From contig NZ_KI911558.1 of assembly GCF_000515235.1 (NCBI RefSeq), positions 2,449,896 to 2,513,895 of the forward strand: DNA of 64,000 nucleotides, written 5' to 3'. Positions within the stretch are counted from its first letter, which is position 1. Each line of letters starts with the position of its first letter. The DNA is from Synechococcus sp. CC9616. Its GTDB lineage: Bacteria; Cyanobacteriota; Cyanobacteriia; PCC-6307; Cyanobiaceae. The notes under the pieces are model-generated. The model had not been told where the DNA came from and searched no databases. It saw nothing but the letters and a program-made list of their open reading frames with translations. Position numbers and translations under genes: made by a program. Below, in pieces: positions 1 through 7,733 of this stretch.

Positions 1-228
1 ATAACCGGCGACACAGCCGTAGCGCTCGATCAGGCTGGCGAGAGCCTGATAAGCCCAGTCGGTTGGGTAAACATCAGAAAACTGGGTAATGCTGGTGACC
101 TGCTCTTCGACGTCCACGCTGTCCGCGTAGTCGGTCACGCCGTCGATGTTCAGGTCTGCGGCATGTGCTCCACTAGCCAAAAGGCCAAGAGCAGCAGGCG
201 CTACCAGCAATTGCTGGAAGAGTTTCAT
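1..228 (-). CDS. SLH-domain porin (OprB/Som type), 5' end only
   Basis: The first 76 codons are present and the gene runs off the left edge. The protein opens with a signal peptide (about residues 1-23, ending AHA before AD), then a short acidic linker, then from about residue 48 the start of an S-layer-homology segment (FSDVYPTDWAYQAL). That order is typical of cyanobacterial outer-membrane porins, which have an SLH peptidoglycan anchor followed by an OprB-type beta barrel; the barrel is outside the window. Expected role: passive uptake of ions and small solutes across the outer membrane. The ATG at 228 has GAGGA six bases upstream. The class is secure, the substrate is unknown. Confidence 0.85.
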   Translation of the reverse strand, partial: MKLFQQLLVAPAALGLLASGAHAADLNIDGVTDYADSVDVEEQVTSITQFSDVYPTDWAYQALASLIERYGCVAGY

Positions 229-233
229 GAGAT

Positions 234-242
234 TCCTCACAC
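234..242 (-). promoter_or_regulatory. Possible Yfr1 sRNA pairing site over the porin ribosome binding site
   Basis: On the mRNA strand this reads GUGUGAGGA and contains the GAGGA ribosome binding sequence of the porin gene. It is exactly complementary to nine bases (UCCUCACAC) of the conserved unpaired motif ACUCCUCACAC of the cyanobacterial small RNA Yfr1. Yfr1 is known to repress porin mRNAs in Prochlorococcus by pairing in this way. That Yfr1 acts here is inferred; the Yfr1 gene is not in the window. Confidence 0.5.
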
Positions 243-249
243 AGGAAGT

Positions 250-264
250 GCCCACATGGTGGGC
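250..264 (-). other. Hairpin in the porin 5' leader
   Basis: A perfect 6-bp inverted repeat, GCCCAC-N3-GTGGGC, lies 22 bases upstream of the porin start codon and just upstream of the possible sRNA site. In the mRNA it could form a stem-loop. On the other strand it is followed by an AT-rich run, but no plus-strand gene needs a terminator here. Confidence 0.5.
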
Positions 265-695
265 TTATTTATTTTGGAGAGAAAAGTATTTTCGACTACA
301 TAAAACGATATTGACGAACGTGACTTTTTATACATGCATTCGGCTTAATTCGGAAAATCAGGCCAATCACAAGACCGGCCCGACGGGTTGGTGTGAGTTA
401 TCCGTCAGGACAACTCAGATTTCATAGCAGCAATGCATTCTTTTGCCATTGCCTTTTGTTCGACACCAAAGTGATTTTTTTTACAAGGCGGTTTGGTGTG
501 TCAATTGTCTGTTTAAGAAGGATGAAACCCTTGGGCGTGCAGCATCAGTGGTGCTAATTTTGTCAGGTGTCTGTCATGAATGATGACGCGCGCTGAAAAG
601 AACATCCTTGTGGGAGCACCAATTCAGAAAAAGAAAGGATGTAAGAAGTCAAAATGTTCGAAATGGAAGGGTGGTTCCTGCCGTTGTGGTAGAGA

Positions 696-1295
696 TTAAT
701 CAGACAGAAAAATCACGACCGTTTCGCGTAGTTCATCGATTGTAATTTGTCGCTCTTTTCTCATTGCGCTTAATGTTCTGCTGACGGTTGATCGCGTAGC
801 GCCAATCATTTCGGCTATTCGGGCATGAGGCAATAAAAATTCAAGTTGAAATCCTTCTGATGTTCTCTTTCCAAATCGTTCTGAAAGTAATTTAAGTAGT
901 GCTAAAAGGCGATCCTCTGCTTTGGCTGGATTGCGTACGAAATGCAGAGCAAGAAGCCAATCACTCAAGAAGTCATCGTCGAGGTGCTCATGTTCTGCAT
1001 CGAAGCAGATCGAAAGGTTTGTGTCTGTTAATGCTTCAATTGATAGCTGGCAGGACTTTGGATATCGAAATTTTCCACATTCCATCGGTGACATGATTGC
1101 CATGGTCACATCGGCTTGCTCGATTTCGTGGGATGTTGAAACTCTTAAAAGCCCTTCTTTGATATCGATGTCGATCCATTGATTCCTCGATGGTTGTGAT
1201 AAAACGAGTGATTGAGCTTTTCTGAGGCTCAGATTGCTCGAATTGCTCCGCACGCCTGGTGAAGATGTGCCCATTAAGCCGAGGCCTCGTAGCAT
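696..1295 (-). CDS. Crp/Fnr-family transcription regulator
   Basis: A 199-residue protein whose C-terminal part (about residues 156-182: LPHARIAEMIGATRSTVSRT) is a typical Crp-type helix-turn-helix with the recognition helix ATRSTVSRTLSAM. The N-terminal 120 residues occupy the place of the cyclic-nucleotide-type beta-roll, but I see no conserved phosphate-binding cassette, so the ligand is unknown. It is shorter than NtcA (about 220 residues) and is not NtcA. It reads toward the porin gene with a long spacer, so it might control that gene, but this is only positional inference. The first ATG is used; a second Met at residue 8 is possible. Confidence 0.85.
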   Translation of the reverse strand: MLRGLGLMGTSSPGVRSNSSNLSLRKAQSLVLSQPSRNQWIDIDIKEGLLRVSTSHEIEQADVTMAIMSPMECGKFRYPKSCQLSIEALTDTNLSICFDAEHEHLDDDFLSDWLLALHFVRNPAKAEDRLLALLKLLSERFGKRTSEGFQLEFLLPHARIAEMIGATRSTVSRTLSAMRKERQITIDELRETVVIFLSD

Positions 1296-1388
1296 TTGTT
1301 ACGGGGATTGGTGATTATTGAATTGCTAAATGATCTTAGGCTTGTATGTATGTCAATACGCATTGATTTCGCCTTTTAATTGTTGTCG

Positions 1389-1541
1389 ATGTTATCAGCT
1401 CGGCTCTCAATCGTTGCTCTTTTTGCTCTTGTCGCTTCGGCTTTTTTCGGCTTGCGTCTGTCTCCTAAATCCGTCGACAATAGCTTTAGTTCGTCCCCGC
1501 GGCCTTCATCCAAAGAGTTGATTCGGAATCGTCAGATCTGA
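1389..1541 (+). CDS. Possible 50-residue membrane or exported peptide
   Basis: An open frame of 50 codons from ATG 1389. Residues 4-22 (ARLSIVALFALVASAFFGL) form a strongly hydrophobic helix after a short basic start, followed by a Ser/Pro-rich tail ending in RNRQI. This could be a small single-pass or secreted protein. There is no good ribosome binding site, and the 3' end overlaps another doubtful frame on the opposite strand, so at most one of the two is likely real. Confidence 0.3.
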   Translation: MLSARLSIVALFALVASAFFGLRLSPKSVDNSFSSSPRPSSKELIRNRQI

Positions 1542-1689
1542 GGATTTCAAGATACTCATTGGTCATGGCTTGAGCATCTAGGTCTGAGCCTTTTAGTGAC
1601 AGAAAAGAAATCCTGTTCATGCACCAGTCTTTCAGGTTGTTGAGATTGTGGATTCTTGCTCCAGGTAGGTTGTTTGGCTTCGCTGTCAC
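1486..1689 (-). CDS. Doubtful small hypothetical protein
   Basis: A 67-codon frame with a GTG start (ATG at residue 24 is an alternative). Its composition is protein-like and hydrophilic (for example LDAQAMTNEYLEILRSDDSES) but I recognise no family and no motif. AAGGG lies a few bases upstream of the GTG. It overlaps the last 56 bases of the opposite-strand small frame. Confidence 0.3.
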   Translation of the reverse strand: MTAKPNNLPGARIHNLNNLKDWCMNRISFLSLKGSDLDAQAMTNEYLEILRSDDSESTLWMKAAGTN

Positions 1690-1802
1690 TTTCCCTTTAA
1701 GTAGTTTTAGGCAGGTTGCATGTTTGGACGAAATCCCGTTGTTGATGCTCTACGAATTGGAGTGATGTTTGCTACTGGTTTGGTGACGTCGCTCTTTGCT
1801 GG

Positions 1803-3593
1803 TTATTTCAGTGTTGACCCTGGGTACCCCCTTGGGGTGACCATCCGTCCATCGCGGGCATATGTGCTGCTGTTTCCGATCAGAACAAGCGTGAGCATGT
1901 CTACGGAGTTGGGGTCCAGATTCTTCAGCGTGCTGTGTCGGATGTGTTCCTCCTGTCTGCCGAGTTGACGTGCCAGGACCACCGGGGTGCTTCCCGGTCG
2001 TTCCGCCAGCAGTAATTCTTTTGTCCGTTCCAGTTGCCAGTCACGATCCTTGGAACGTGGGTTGTAAAGCGCCACGACGAAATCCCCCGTCGCTGCAGAC
2101 TTGACCCTCTGTTCGATCACCTGCCAGGGCGTGAGTCGATCGCTGAGGCTGATGGTGCAGAAATCATGCATCAGCGGTGCCCCGGCCTTGGCTGCAGCAA
2201 GCTGTAAGGCAGAAATTCCTGGATGCACCGTGAAACTTGGCCTCTCATCGGGAGGCTCTTGCAACCACAATTCCATTGCAAGCCCTGCCATTCCATAGAT
2301 GCCGCTGTCTCCGGATGAAATCAGTGCCACGCGTGCTCCCTGCTTGGCCAGCGCCAAGGCCTCTGCGCAGCGATCCCATTCACGCGTCAGCTGGCCGTCG
2401 ACGCGTACTTGTTCGGGTTGTCTCAACGGCTCGAGCAGGTCGAGATAAAGGCTGTACCCCACCCAGGCGACACAGCGTTCGAGAGCCCGACGGGCGTCGC
2501 CGCTCAACAGGGATGGGTCCCCTGGCCCACTTCCGATCAGGTGTAGTTCGCCTCGCTGGGGAGCGAAGGGAGCCACTGCTTCGGCAATGGCCACTGTGAC
2601 GGCTCCCCGTTCCCCCTCGCCCGCGTAGGTGATCCGCTTGGCTTGCCTGAGAATGCCGTCATCCCCAGCGGCCAGCAGGGCAGCGGCTTCCGCCACCGAA
2701 GCCGTTCCCATTTCCTCCAGCACCTGCTGCGAGGGCGTCGGCACCGCGACCTGATGGAGTTGTTCAGAGCTGTAGGTCCGCATCGGCCACGACTCCTGCT
2801 TGCAGAGCTGCAGCAGTGCGGCTTCGTCGTTCTTGCGGTCAGCACTGGCCAGCCCAGCGATCGCTTCAGGGGCCAGGCCGGCCTCTTTCAGACTCTGTTG
2901 AATCGCCCGATCCACCAGCCGCTGGCTCGTGTCTCGTTCACATCCCACCCCAATCCAGAGGCTGGCCGGATGCCAGCGGCAGGGAGCAAGCAACTTGGGG
3001 CCGATGCTGAGCTGAACGTCCGAATGATCGATTGTTGGCGATGTGATCTGGCGAAGCAGTGTGTTGTCGCAGCCTTGATGCCATGCCTTGTTGCCACTGC
3101 TCTGGCTCGATAGGGCCTCTTCTCCCCGTGCCTGAGCCTTCATCAGGTCGCGCCAGGCTTCGACGCTGCCACCCCGCCGCCATCCCCAGAGATAGCCAAG
3201 ACAGTCCAGGGCCAGCCGCCGCTCACTGGAGCAGGCGCCCGTCAGCACTGCTGCACCGCCAAGTTCAGCAGCGATTTCGCGTGCCAGTTGTTCCGCTCCG
3301 CTGCTGTGTCCGCCCAGCAGCGGAATGCACCAGCGCCCCTGAGGATCCAGAACGATCACAGCCGGATCATGCTGTTTGCCACGGATCTGCGGAGCGATCA
3401 GTCGCGTGACGGCGCCAACTGCTCCGACGATCATCAGGACATTGTTGTTCTGCCAGTGGCTCTTAAAGAAGTCAGAGCCATCATGTCCACTCTCCGCCAG
3501 CGCGTCGAGATGCCCGCGCTGCTGAAGGCGTTGCAGCAGATTCTGGCCGGACGATGACAGACCAAGGCCCAGGCGCCTGCCGGGAGAAGGCAC
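1803..3593 (-). CDS. cobJ: CbiG-CobJ fusion (cobalamin biosynthesis, precorrin-3B C17-methyltransferase)
   Basis: A 596-residue two-domain protein. Residues 1 to about 340 resemble CbiG (GAVGAVTRLIAPQI; GGHSSGAEQLAREIAAELGG), the enzyme that opens the cobalt-precorrin-5A lactone. Residues from about 347 are a tetrapyrrole methylase of the CobJ/CbiH type (HLIGSGPGDPSLLSGDA, the SAM-binding loop; ALISSGDSGIYGMA; VALYNPRS), which methylates C17 and contracts the ring. Such fusions are known in cyanobacteria. It starts with GTG 11 bases after the upstream exported-protein gene, so the two are probably cotranscribed. Cytoplasmic; a step of B12 (pseudocobalamin) synthesis. Confidence 0.88.
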   Translation of the reverse strand: MPSPGRRLGLGLSSSGQNLLQRLQQRGHLDALAESGHDGSDFFKSHWQNNNVLMIVGAVGAVTRLIAPQIRGKQHDPAVIVLDPQGRWCIPLLGGHSSGAEQLAREIAAELGGAAVLTGACSSERRLALDCLGYLWGWRRGGSVEAWRDLMKAQARGEEALSSQSSGNKAWHQGCDNTLLRQITSPTIDHSDVQLSIGPKLLAPCRWHPASLWIGVGCERDTSQRLVDRAIQQSLKEAGLAPEAIAGLASADRKNDEAALLQLCKQESWPMRTYSSEQLHQVAVPTPSQQVLEEMGTASVAEAAALLAAGDDGILRQAKRITYAGEGERGAVTVAIAEAVAPFAPQRGELHLIGSGPGDPSLLSGDARRALERCVAWVGYSLYLDLLEPLRQPEQVRVDGQLTREWDRCAEALALAKQGARVALISSGDSGIYGMAGLAMELWLQEPPDERPSFTVHPGISALQLAAAKAGAPLMHDFCTISLSDRLTPWQVIEQRVKSAATGDFVVALYNPRSKDRDWQLERTKELLLAERPGSTPVVLARQLGRQEEHIRHSTLKNLDPNSVDMLTLVLIGNSSTYARDGRMVTPRGYPGSTLK

Positions 3594-3604
3594 AGAAATA
3601 GTCC

Positions 3605-5005
3605 TCAGTTCAGCTCAAGGAGTTCACGTGCTGATCCTCCCAGGCTGGACTGCGGGACCAGCAGCGGCTCCTCGCTGGAGGCTTGAACTCGTTTCAGGGT
3701 GTCTGCCTCTCGATCGGCTTCGGCCTTGATCTCTGGCTCAGGCTGACCGGACTCCAGGCTGAGGCCTGTCTCGGATTCAGCTCGGGACTCAGAAACGTCG
3801 TCCAGCTCTTTTGAAGTCGAACCTTGCGATTCAGAGTCCCCGGATTCAAAGCCCCCAGATTCAGACTCTTTGGAGATTGAAGCCCTGAAGTCCGTGTCTG
3901 AGGAATCGGAAGCTATCGACTCTGAGGCTGTTGTCTTTGAGGCTGTTGTCTCTGAGGCTGTTGCCTCTGAAGCTCTGGACTCTGTCGTTGATGAGATCAA
4001 CGGTTCATCACTGTCGAGAACCGGCTCGGGTTGATCAGATTCATCTGCAATCGTCTCTGGATCCTGAACCGGAACGGCTGACTGCTCAGGAGCTGTTCCA
4101 CTCAGGGTCGCCAGTTCACCATCGCTGAGATGGTTCTTGTACCAGGCAGCTCGCTCGGCTGAGCGGCCCTCGATGTGGATCAGTCGATTGTTGAAAACAG
4201 GGGTCAACGGTTCTCCCAGGCCATCCAGCAGCTCCATCTGCACGCTCACTCCCCCTGGCTGACTCGGGCCTTTCAGCCAAATCGCTTCCTGCTGGTCGAC
4301 AAGCACGCTGTTGCCATCCAGGCTCAGGCGCAGTTTCCAGCGTTGATCACCCTCACGCAGATTCTGTAAAGGTGCATTCCAGATCAGCCAGTTGAGCAGA
4401 ATCGGTTGGCCGCTGCGCCAACTCGTTGGGACAATGGGAACCAGCCAGGGAGCCTCCTGATCAGGCTGGGTACCAGGCAGGGACTGCCAGCGATGAAGCC
4501 GCCAGCTGATCGTTGCCCCAGGGGAGTTCACCGCTTCTCCCCAGGGGTAGGCGGCCCAGGCGCTCAAACGATGGCTGCCCGGATTCAGCTCGGCCAATGA
4601 AACCTTGAGCAAACCGTCATCGGACTCAGACAGTCGTCGGGGAGGCTGATCATCGATCTGCAACACCACATGGGGCCCGAATCCCAGGGCTGAGTCCTGA
4701 TTGAGCGGCCAGTCCGAAATCTCCATCTCCAGAGTGATCGGATCCGCATCCACCACAGCGCCATCGACGGGAGAGAGGAGTCGCAGCTTGGGGCGATGTT
4801 TGTCGAGGGATCTTCGAAGTTCCTGAACGCCGCCTGGAGGTGCAATCTCCTGAAGTTTGTAACCAGTCCTTGGACTTGCCTGCGATGCCTGGCTGGCCTT
4901 GTTCGGCAACCAGTTCGGCAGGGCGTTGGCGGTTGAGACAGGGAGTATCAAGAGGGCTGCCACCAGCAAGCTTCCGAGCCATGGCCTCAGTGCGAGTCGT
5001 GCCAT
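3605..5005 (-). CDS. Exported protein of unknown function with Ser/Glu-rich C-terminal tail
   Basis: I do not recognise this family. From ATG 5005 the 466-residue protein has a signal peptide (MARLALRPW followed by a hydrophobic core ending ANA). Residues of about 60-300 look like Ig-like or beta-sandwich domains (LRLLSPVDGAVVDADPITLEMEIS; SWRSGQPILLNWLIWNAPL). The last 140 or so residues are almost entirely Ser, Glu, Thr, Ala and Asp, with little order expected. A GTG 60 bases further upstream would lengthen the start, but then the signal peptide would no longer be at the N-terminus. It lies directly upstream of the cbiG-cobJ gene on the same strand. Likely periplasmic or cell-envelope; function unknown. 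Confidence 0.7.
   Translation of the reverse strand: MARLALRPWLGSLLVAALLILPVSTANALPNWLPNKASQASQASPRTGYKLQEIAPPGGVQELRRSLDKHRPKLRLLSPVDGAVVDADPITLEMEISDWPLNQDSALGFGPHVVLQIDDQPPRRLSESDDGLLKVSLAELNPGSHRLSAWAAYPWGEAVNSPGATISWRLHRWQSLPGTQPDQEAPWLVPIVPTSWRSGQPILLNWLIWNAPLQNLREGDQRWKLRLSLDGNSVLVDQQEAIWLKGPSQPGGVSVQMELLDGLGEPLTPVFNNRLIHIEGRSAERAAWYKNHLSDGELATLSGTAPEQSAVPVQDPETIADESDQPEPVLDSDEPLISSTTESRASEATASETTASKTTASESIASDSSDTDFRASISKESESGGFESGDSESQGSTSKELDDVSESRAESETGLSLESGQPEPEIKAEADREADTLKRVQASSEEPLLVPQSSLGGSARELLELN
3921..3980 (-). repeat. Four 15-bp tandem repeats inside the Ser/Thr/Glu-rich tail
   Basis: Four head-to-tail copies of a 15-base unit, plus-strand TCTGAGGCTGTTGTC with small changes, encode the five-residue repeats ETTAS/KTTAS/EATAS. 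The copies keep the reading frame, so the tail can change length without breaking the protein. The last copy is the most diverged. Confidence 0.8.
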
Positions 5006-5408
5006 CGGGCGGCGGAGAATCCATCCATTCTGATTGCGACAGCTGTGTCGGTCAGTTGTTGACACTCAACAAGGAAAAATCCCCTTAATTGTATTAGTCA
5101 GGGTTTGAAGATTGTTTCTTCCCGCTGATTTCTAGCCTTCTTCAGACGCCAGTCGCTGACTGGCGCGCGATGGGATTGAACCTTTGTAACTCATAGGCAT
5201 AGAAGGTCATCGTGCGCGCCTATGCTTCCGCAAGAGGTCCCCTTGTCGGGGCCCAAGCACCAGTTCGTACAAGAGGTTTCGGCCTCCGATCGAGCTGGCG
5301 CCCGGCGGTTCCGTCTCTATGAGGCGAGCTGTCAGGGCCCCGACAGGCTCAGGCCTTTCGGAAGGGGTGTCCCATCACCTCGATCCCGTCCCCTCGAGGA
5401 ACGACTCG
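5006..5408. other. Divergent spacer with long structured psaA leader
   Basis: About 400 bases between the exported-protein gene (minus) and psaA (plus). The psaA side contains two possible RNA stem-loops. One is at 5236-5253 (GGTCCCC-TTGTC-GGGGCC, one bulged base). The other is at 5326-5350 (GAGCTGTC, 8-base loop, GACAGGCTC, one bulge). Promoters of both genes must lie here; one half-match to an RpaB-type HLR1 element (GTTACAAA on the minus strand, near 5187) is visible but unpaired. Frames through this stretch do not look coding. Confidence 0.5.
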
Positions 5409-7712
5409 ATGACCATCAGCCCACCAGAGCGTGGGAGCAGCGCGAAGAATCAGGTCGAAAAGGTCGACAATCCAGCGACCTTCGAACTGTTCGGCAAGCC
5501 CGGACATTTCGACCGATCCCTCGCCAAAGGTCCCAAAACCACTTCATGGATTTGGAACCTCCACGCCAACGCTCACGACTTTGACGCTCACACGAGTGAC
5601 CTTCAGGAGGTCTCTCGGCGGATTTTCTCCGCACACTTCGGCCATCTGGCCGTCATCTTCATCTGGCTGAGCGGTGCCTTCTTCCACGGCGCTCGCTTCT
5701 CTAACTATTCCGGTTGGCTTGCCGATCCCACCCACGTGAAGCCCAGTGCTCAGGTGGTGTGGCCGATCTTCGGCCAGGAAATTCTTAATGGCGATATGGG
5801 TGCCGGCTTCCAAGGCATTCAGATCACCTCAGGCCTGTTCCACGTTTGGCGTGGATGGGGCATCACCAGCGAAACCCAACTCATGGCTCTGGCCATCGGT
5901 GCCCTGGTGATGGCCGGCCTGATGCTCAACGCCGGTGTTTTCCATTACCACAAGGCTGCGCCGAAGCTGGAATGGTTCCAGAACGTTGAGTCAATGTTGA
6001 ACCACCACCTGGCAGGTCTGCTGGGTCTCGGTTCATTGTCCTGGGCTGGTCACCTCATCCACGTGTCCGCTCCCGTCAGCAAGCTGATGGATGCCATCGA
6101 CGCCGGCCAGCCGCTGGTGGTCGATGGCAAAACCATCGCCACCGTGGCGGACATCCCCCTGCCGCACGAGTTCTTCAACCAGGACCTGCTGGCACAGCTC
6201 TATCCCGGCATCGGTGCAGGGATCGGTGCCTTCTTCTCAGGCAACTGGGCCGCCTACAGCGATTTCCTCACCTTCAAAGGTGGGCTGAATCCTGTCACCG
6301 GCAGCCTCTGGATGACCGACATCGCCCATCACCATGTGGCGATCGCCGTCCTGTTCATCGTCGCCGGTCACATGTACCGCACGAACTGGGGCATCGGTCA
6401 CTCCATCAAGGAGATCCATGAAGGTCAGAAGGGTGATCCCCTGCTGTTCCCGGCTCCCAACGGTCATGACGGTCTCTATGAATTCTTGACGACCTCCTGG
6501 CACGCCCAGCTGGGCCTCAACCTGGCCATGCTCGGCTCGCTGAGCATCATCGTGGCTCAGCACATGTACGCCATGCCTCCGTATGCGTACATCGCCATCG
6601 ATTACCCAACACAGATCGGTCTGTTCACCCACCACATGTGGATTGGTGGATTCCTGATCGTTGGTGGCGCCGCTCACGCGGCCATCGCCATGGTCCGCGA
6701 CTACGACCCCGCCAAGCACATCGACAATGTGCTCGACAGGGTGCTCAAAGCACGCGACGCGATCATCAGCCACCTGAACTGGGTGTGCATCTGGCTCGGA
6801 GCCCACAGCTTCGGCCTTTATATCCACAACGACACCATGCGTGCCCTGGGCCGTCCCCAGGACATGTTCAGCGATTCGGCGATTTCAATTCAGCCGATTT
6901 TCGCCCAGTGGATCCAGAACGCCCACGCTGCTGCCGCTGGCAGCACAGCTCCCAACGCCCTTGCCGGTGTGAGCGAAGTGTTCAACGGTTCAGTGGTTGC
7001 TGTCGGCGGAAAAGTCGCCGCTGCACCCATGCCGCTCGGCACGGCCGACTTCATGGTCCACCACATCCACGCCTTCACGATTCATGTGACGGTGTTGATC
7101 CTGCTGAAGGGTGTGCTCTACGCCCGCAGCTCCCGCCTGATTCCAGATAAGGCCAACCTGGGCTTCCGTTTCTCCTGCGACGGCCCCGGTCGCGGTGGCA
7201 CCTGTCAGGTGTCTGCTTGGGACCACGTGTTCCTGGGTCTGTTCTGGATGTACAACTCCCTGTCGATCGTGATCTTCCACTTCAGCTGGAAGATGCAGAG
7301 CGACATCTGGGGGACGGTGAATGCCGACGGTTCCGTCCAGCACATCACCAATGGCAACTTCGCCCAGAGCGCCATCACCATCAACGGCTGGCTGCGTGAC
7401 TACCTGTGGGCTCAAGCCGTGCAGGTGATCAACAGCTACGGCTCCAACACCAGTGCCTATGGCCTGATGTTCCTTGGTGCCCACTTCATCTGGGCCTTCA
7501 GCCTGATGTTCCTGTTCAGCGGCCGCGGCTACTGGCAGGAGCTGATTGAGTCCATCGTCTGGGCTCACAACAAGCTGAAGGTGGCACCTGCCATCCAGCC
7601 CCGTGCGCTGTCCATCATCCAGGGCCGTGCCGTGGGTGTCGCCCACTACCTCCTGGGCGGAATTGCGACCACGTGGGCCTTCTTCCACGCCCACATTCTT
7701 GTGGTCGGCTGA
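5409..7712 (+). CDS. psaA: Photosystem I P700 apoprotein A1
   Basis: A 767-residue protein, full length for PsaA. With PsaB it forms the PSI reaction-centre heterodimer in the thylakoid membrane and binds P700, the A0/A1 acceptors and, through two Cys per subunit, the 4Fe-4S cluster FX. The FX loop is present ([11 protein letters not shown] with both Cys), as are the many His-bearing helices that hold chlorophyll ([37 protein letters not shown]). The ATG at 5409 gives the known N-terminus MTISPPERG and has GAGGA at 5396-5400; earlier in-frame starts run through the leader hairpin. psaB follows after 21 bases, so this is the psaAB operon. Confidence 0.99.
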   Translation: MTISPPERGSSAKNQVEKVDNPATFELFGKPGHFDRSLAKGPKTTSWIWNLHANAHDFDAHTSDLQEVSRRIFSAHFGHLAVIFIWLSGAFFHGARFSNYSGWLADPTHVKPSAQVVWPIFGQEILNGDMGAGFQGIQITSGLFHVWRGWGITSETQLMALAIGALVMAGLMLNAGVFHYHKAAPKLEWFQNVESMLNHHLAGLLGLGSLSWAGHLIHVSAPVSKLMDAIDAGQPLVVDGKTIATVADIPLPHEFFNQDLLAQLYPGIGAGIGAFFSGNWAAYSDFLTFKGGLNPVTGSLWMTDIAHHHVAIAVLFIVAGHMYRTNWGIGHSIKEIHEGQKGDPLLFPAPNGHDGLYEFLTTSWHAQLGLNLAMLGSLSIIVAQHMYAMPPYAYIAIDYPTQIGLFTHHMWIGGFLIVGGAAHAAIAMVRDYDPAKHIDNVLDRVLKARDAIISHLNWVCIWLGAHSFGLYIHNDTMRALGRPQDMFSDSAISIQPIFAQWIQNAHAAAAGSTAPNALAGVSEVFNGSVVAVGGKVAAAPMPLGTADFMVHHIHAFTIHVTVLILLKGVLYARSSRLIPDKANLGFRFSCDGPGRGGTCQVSAWDHVFLGLFWMYNSLSIVIFHFSWKMQSDIWGTVNADGSVQHITNGNFAQSAITINGWLRDYLWAQAVQVINSYGSNTSAYGLMFLGAHFIWAFSLMFLFSGRGYWQELIESIVWAHNKLKVAPAIQPRALSIIQGRAVGVAHYLLGGIATTWAFFHAHILVVG

Positions 7713-7733
7713 CCTCACTGACCTTTCCCTCTA

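Larger units (their letters stand above)
229..695. other. Gene-free spacer, AT-rich, porin leader and downstream of regulator gene
   Basis: About 470 bases with no convincing gene, visibly richer in A and T than the surroundings. It holds the porin leader and presumably its promoter on the minus strand. Two symmetric sequences stand out: an imperfect 15-base palindrome at 541-555 (AGCATCAGTGGTGCT) and the repeat GTCAT-N5-ATGAC at 573-587. Either could be an operator. I could not place a confident -35/-10 pair. Confidence 0.5.

Noticed and set aside
146-427. Plus-strand open frame of 93 codons
   Set aside because: It overlaps the start and leader of the porin gene on the other strand, and its composition is not protein-like.
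229-695. Possible cobalamin riboswitch or other known leader
   Set aside because: The CACTG-like string near 545 lacks the surrounding conserved core, and the downstream gene is a porin.
1720-1968. 82-codon frame starting with a hydrophobic helix
   Set aside because: Two thirds run antisense through the conserved CobJ end. Only the first 28 codons are in free spacer, and the rest looks like antisense sequence.
6990-7718. 242-codon minus-strand frame inside psaA
   Set aside because: Antisense shadow of a highly conserved gene; Val/Gly/Asp/His-rich composition typical of the reverse strand of GC-rich coding DNA. Similar frames inside psaB were dropped for the same reason.
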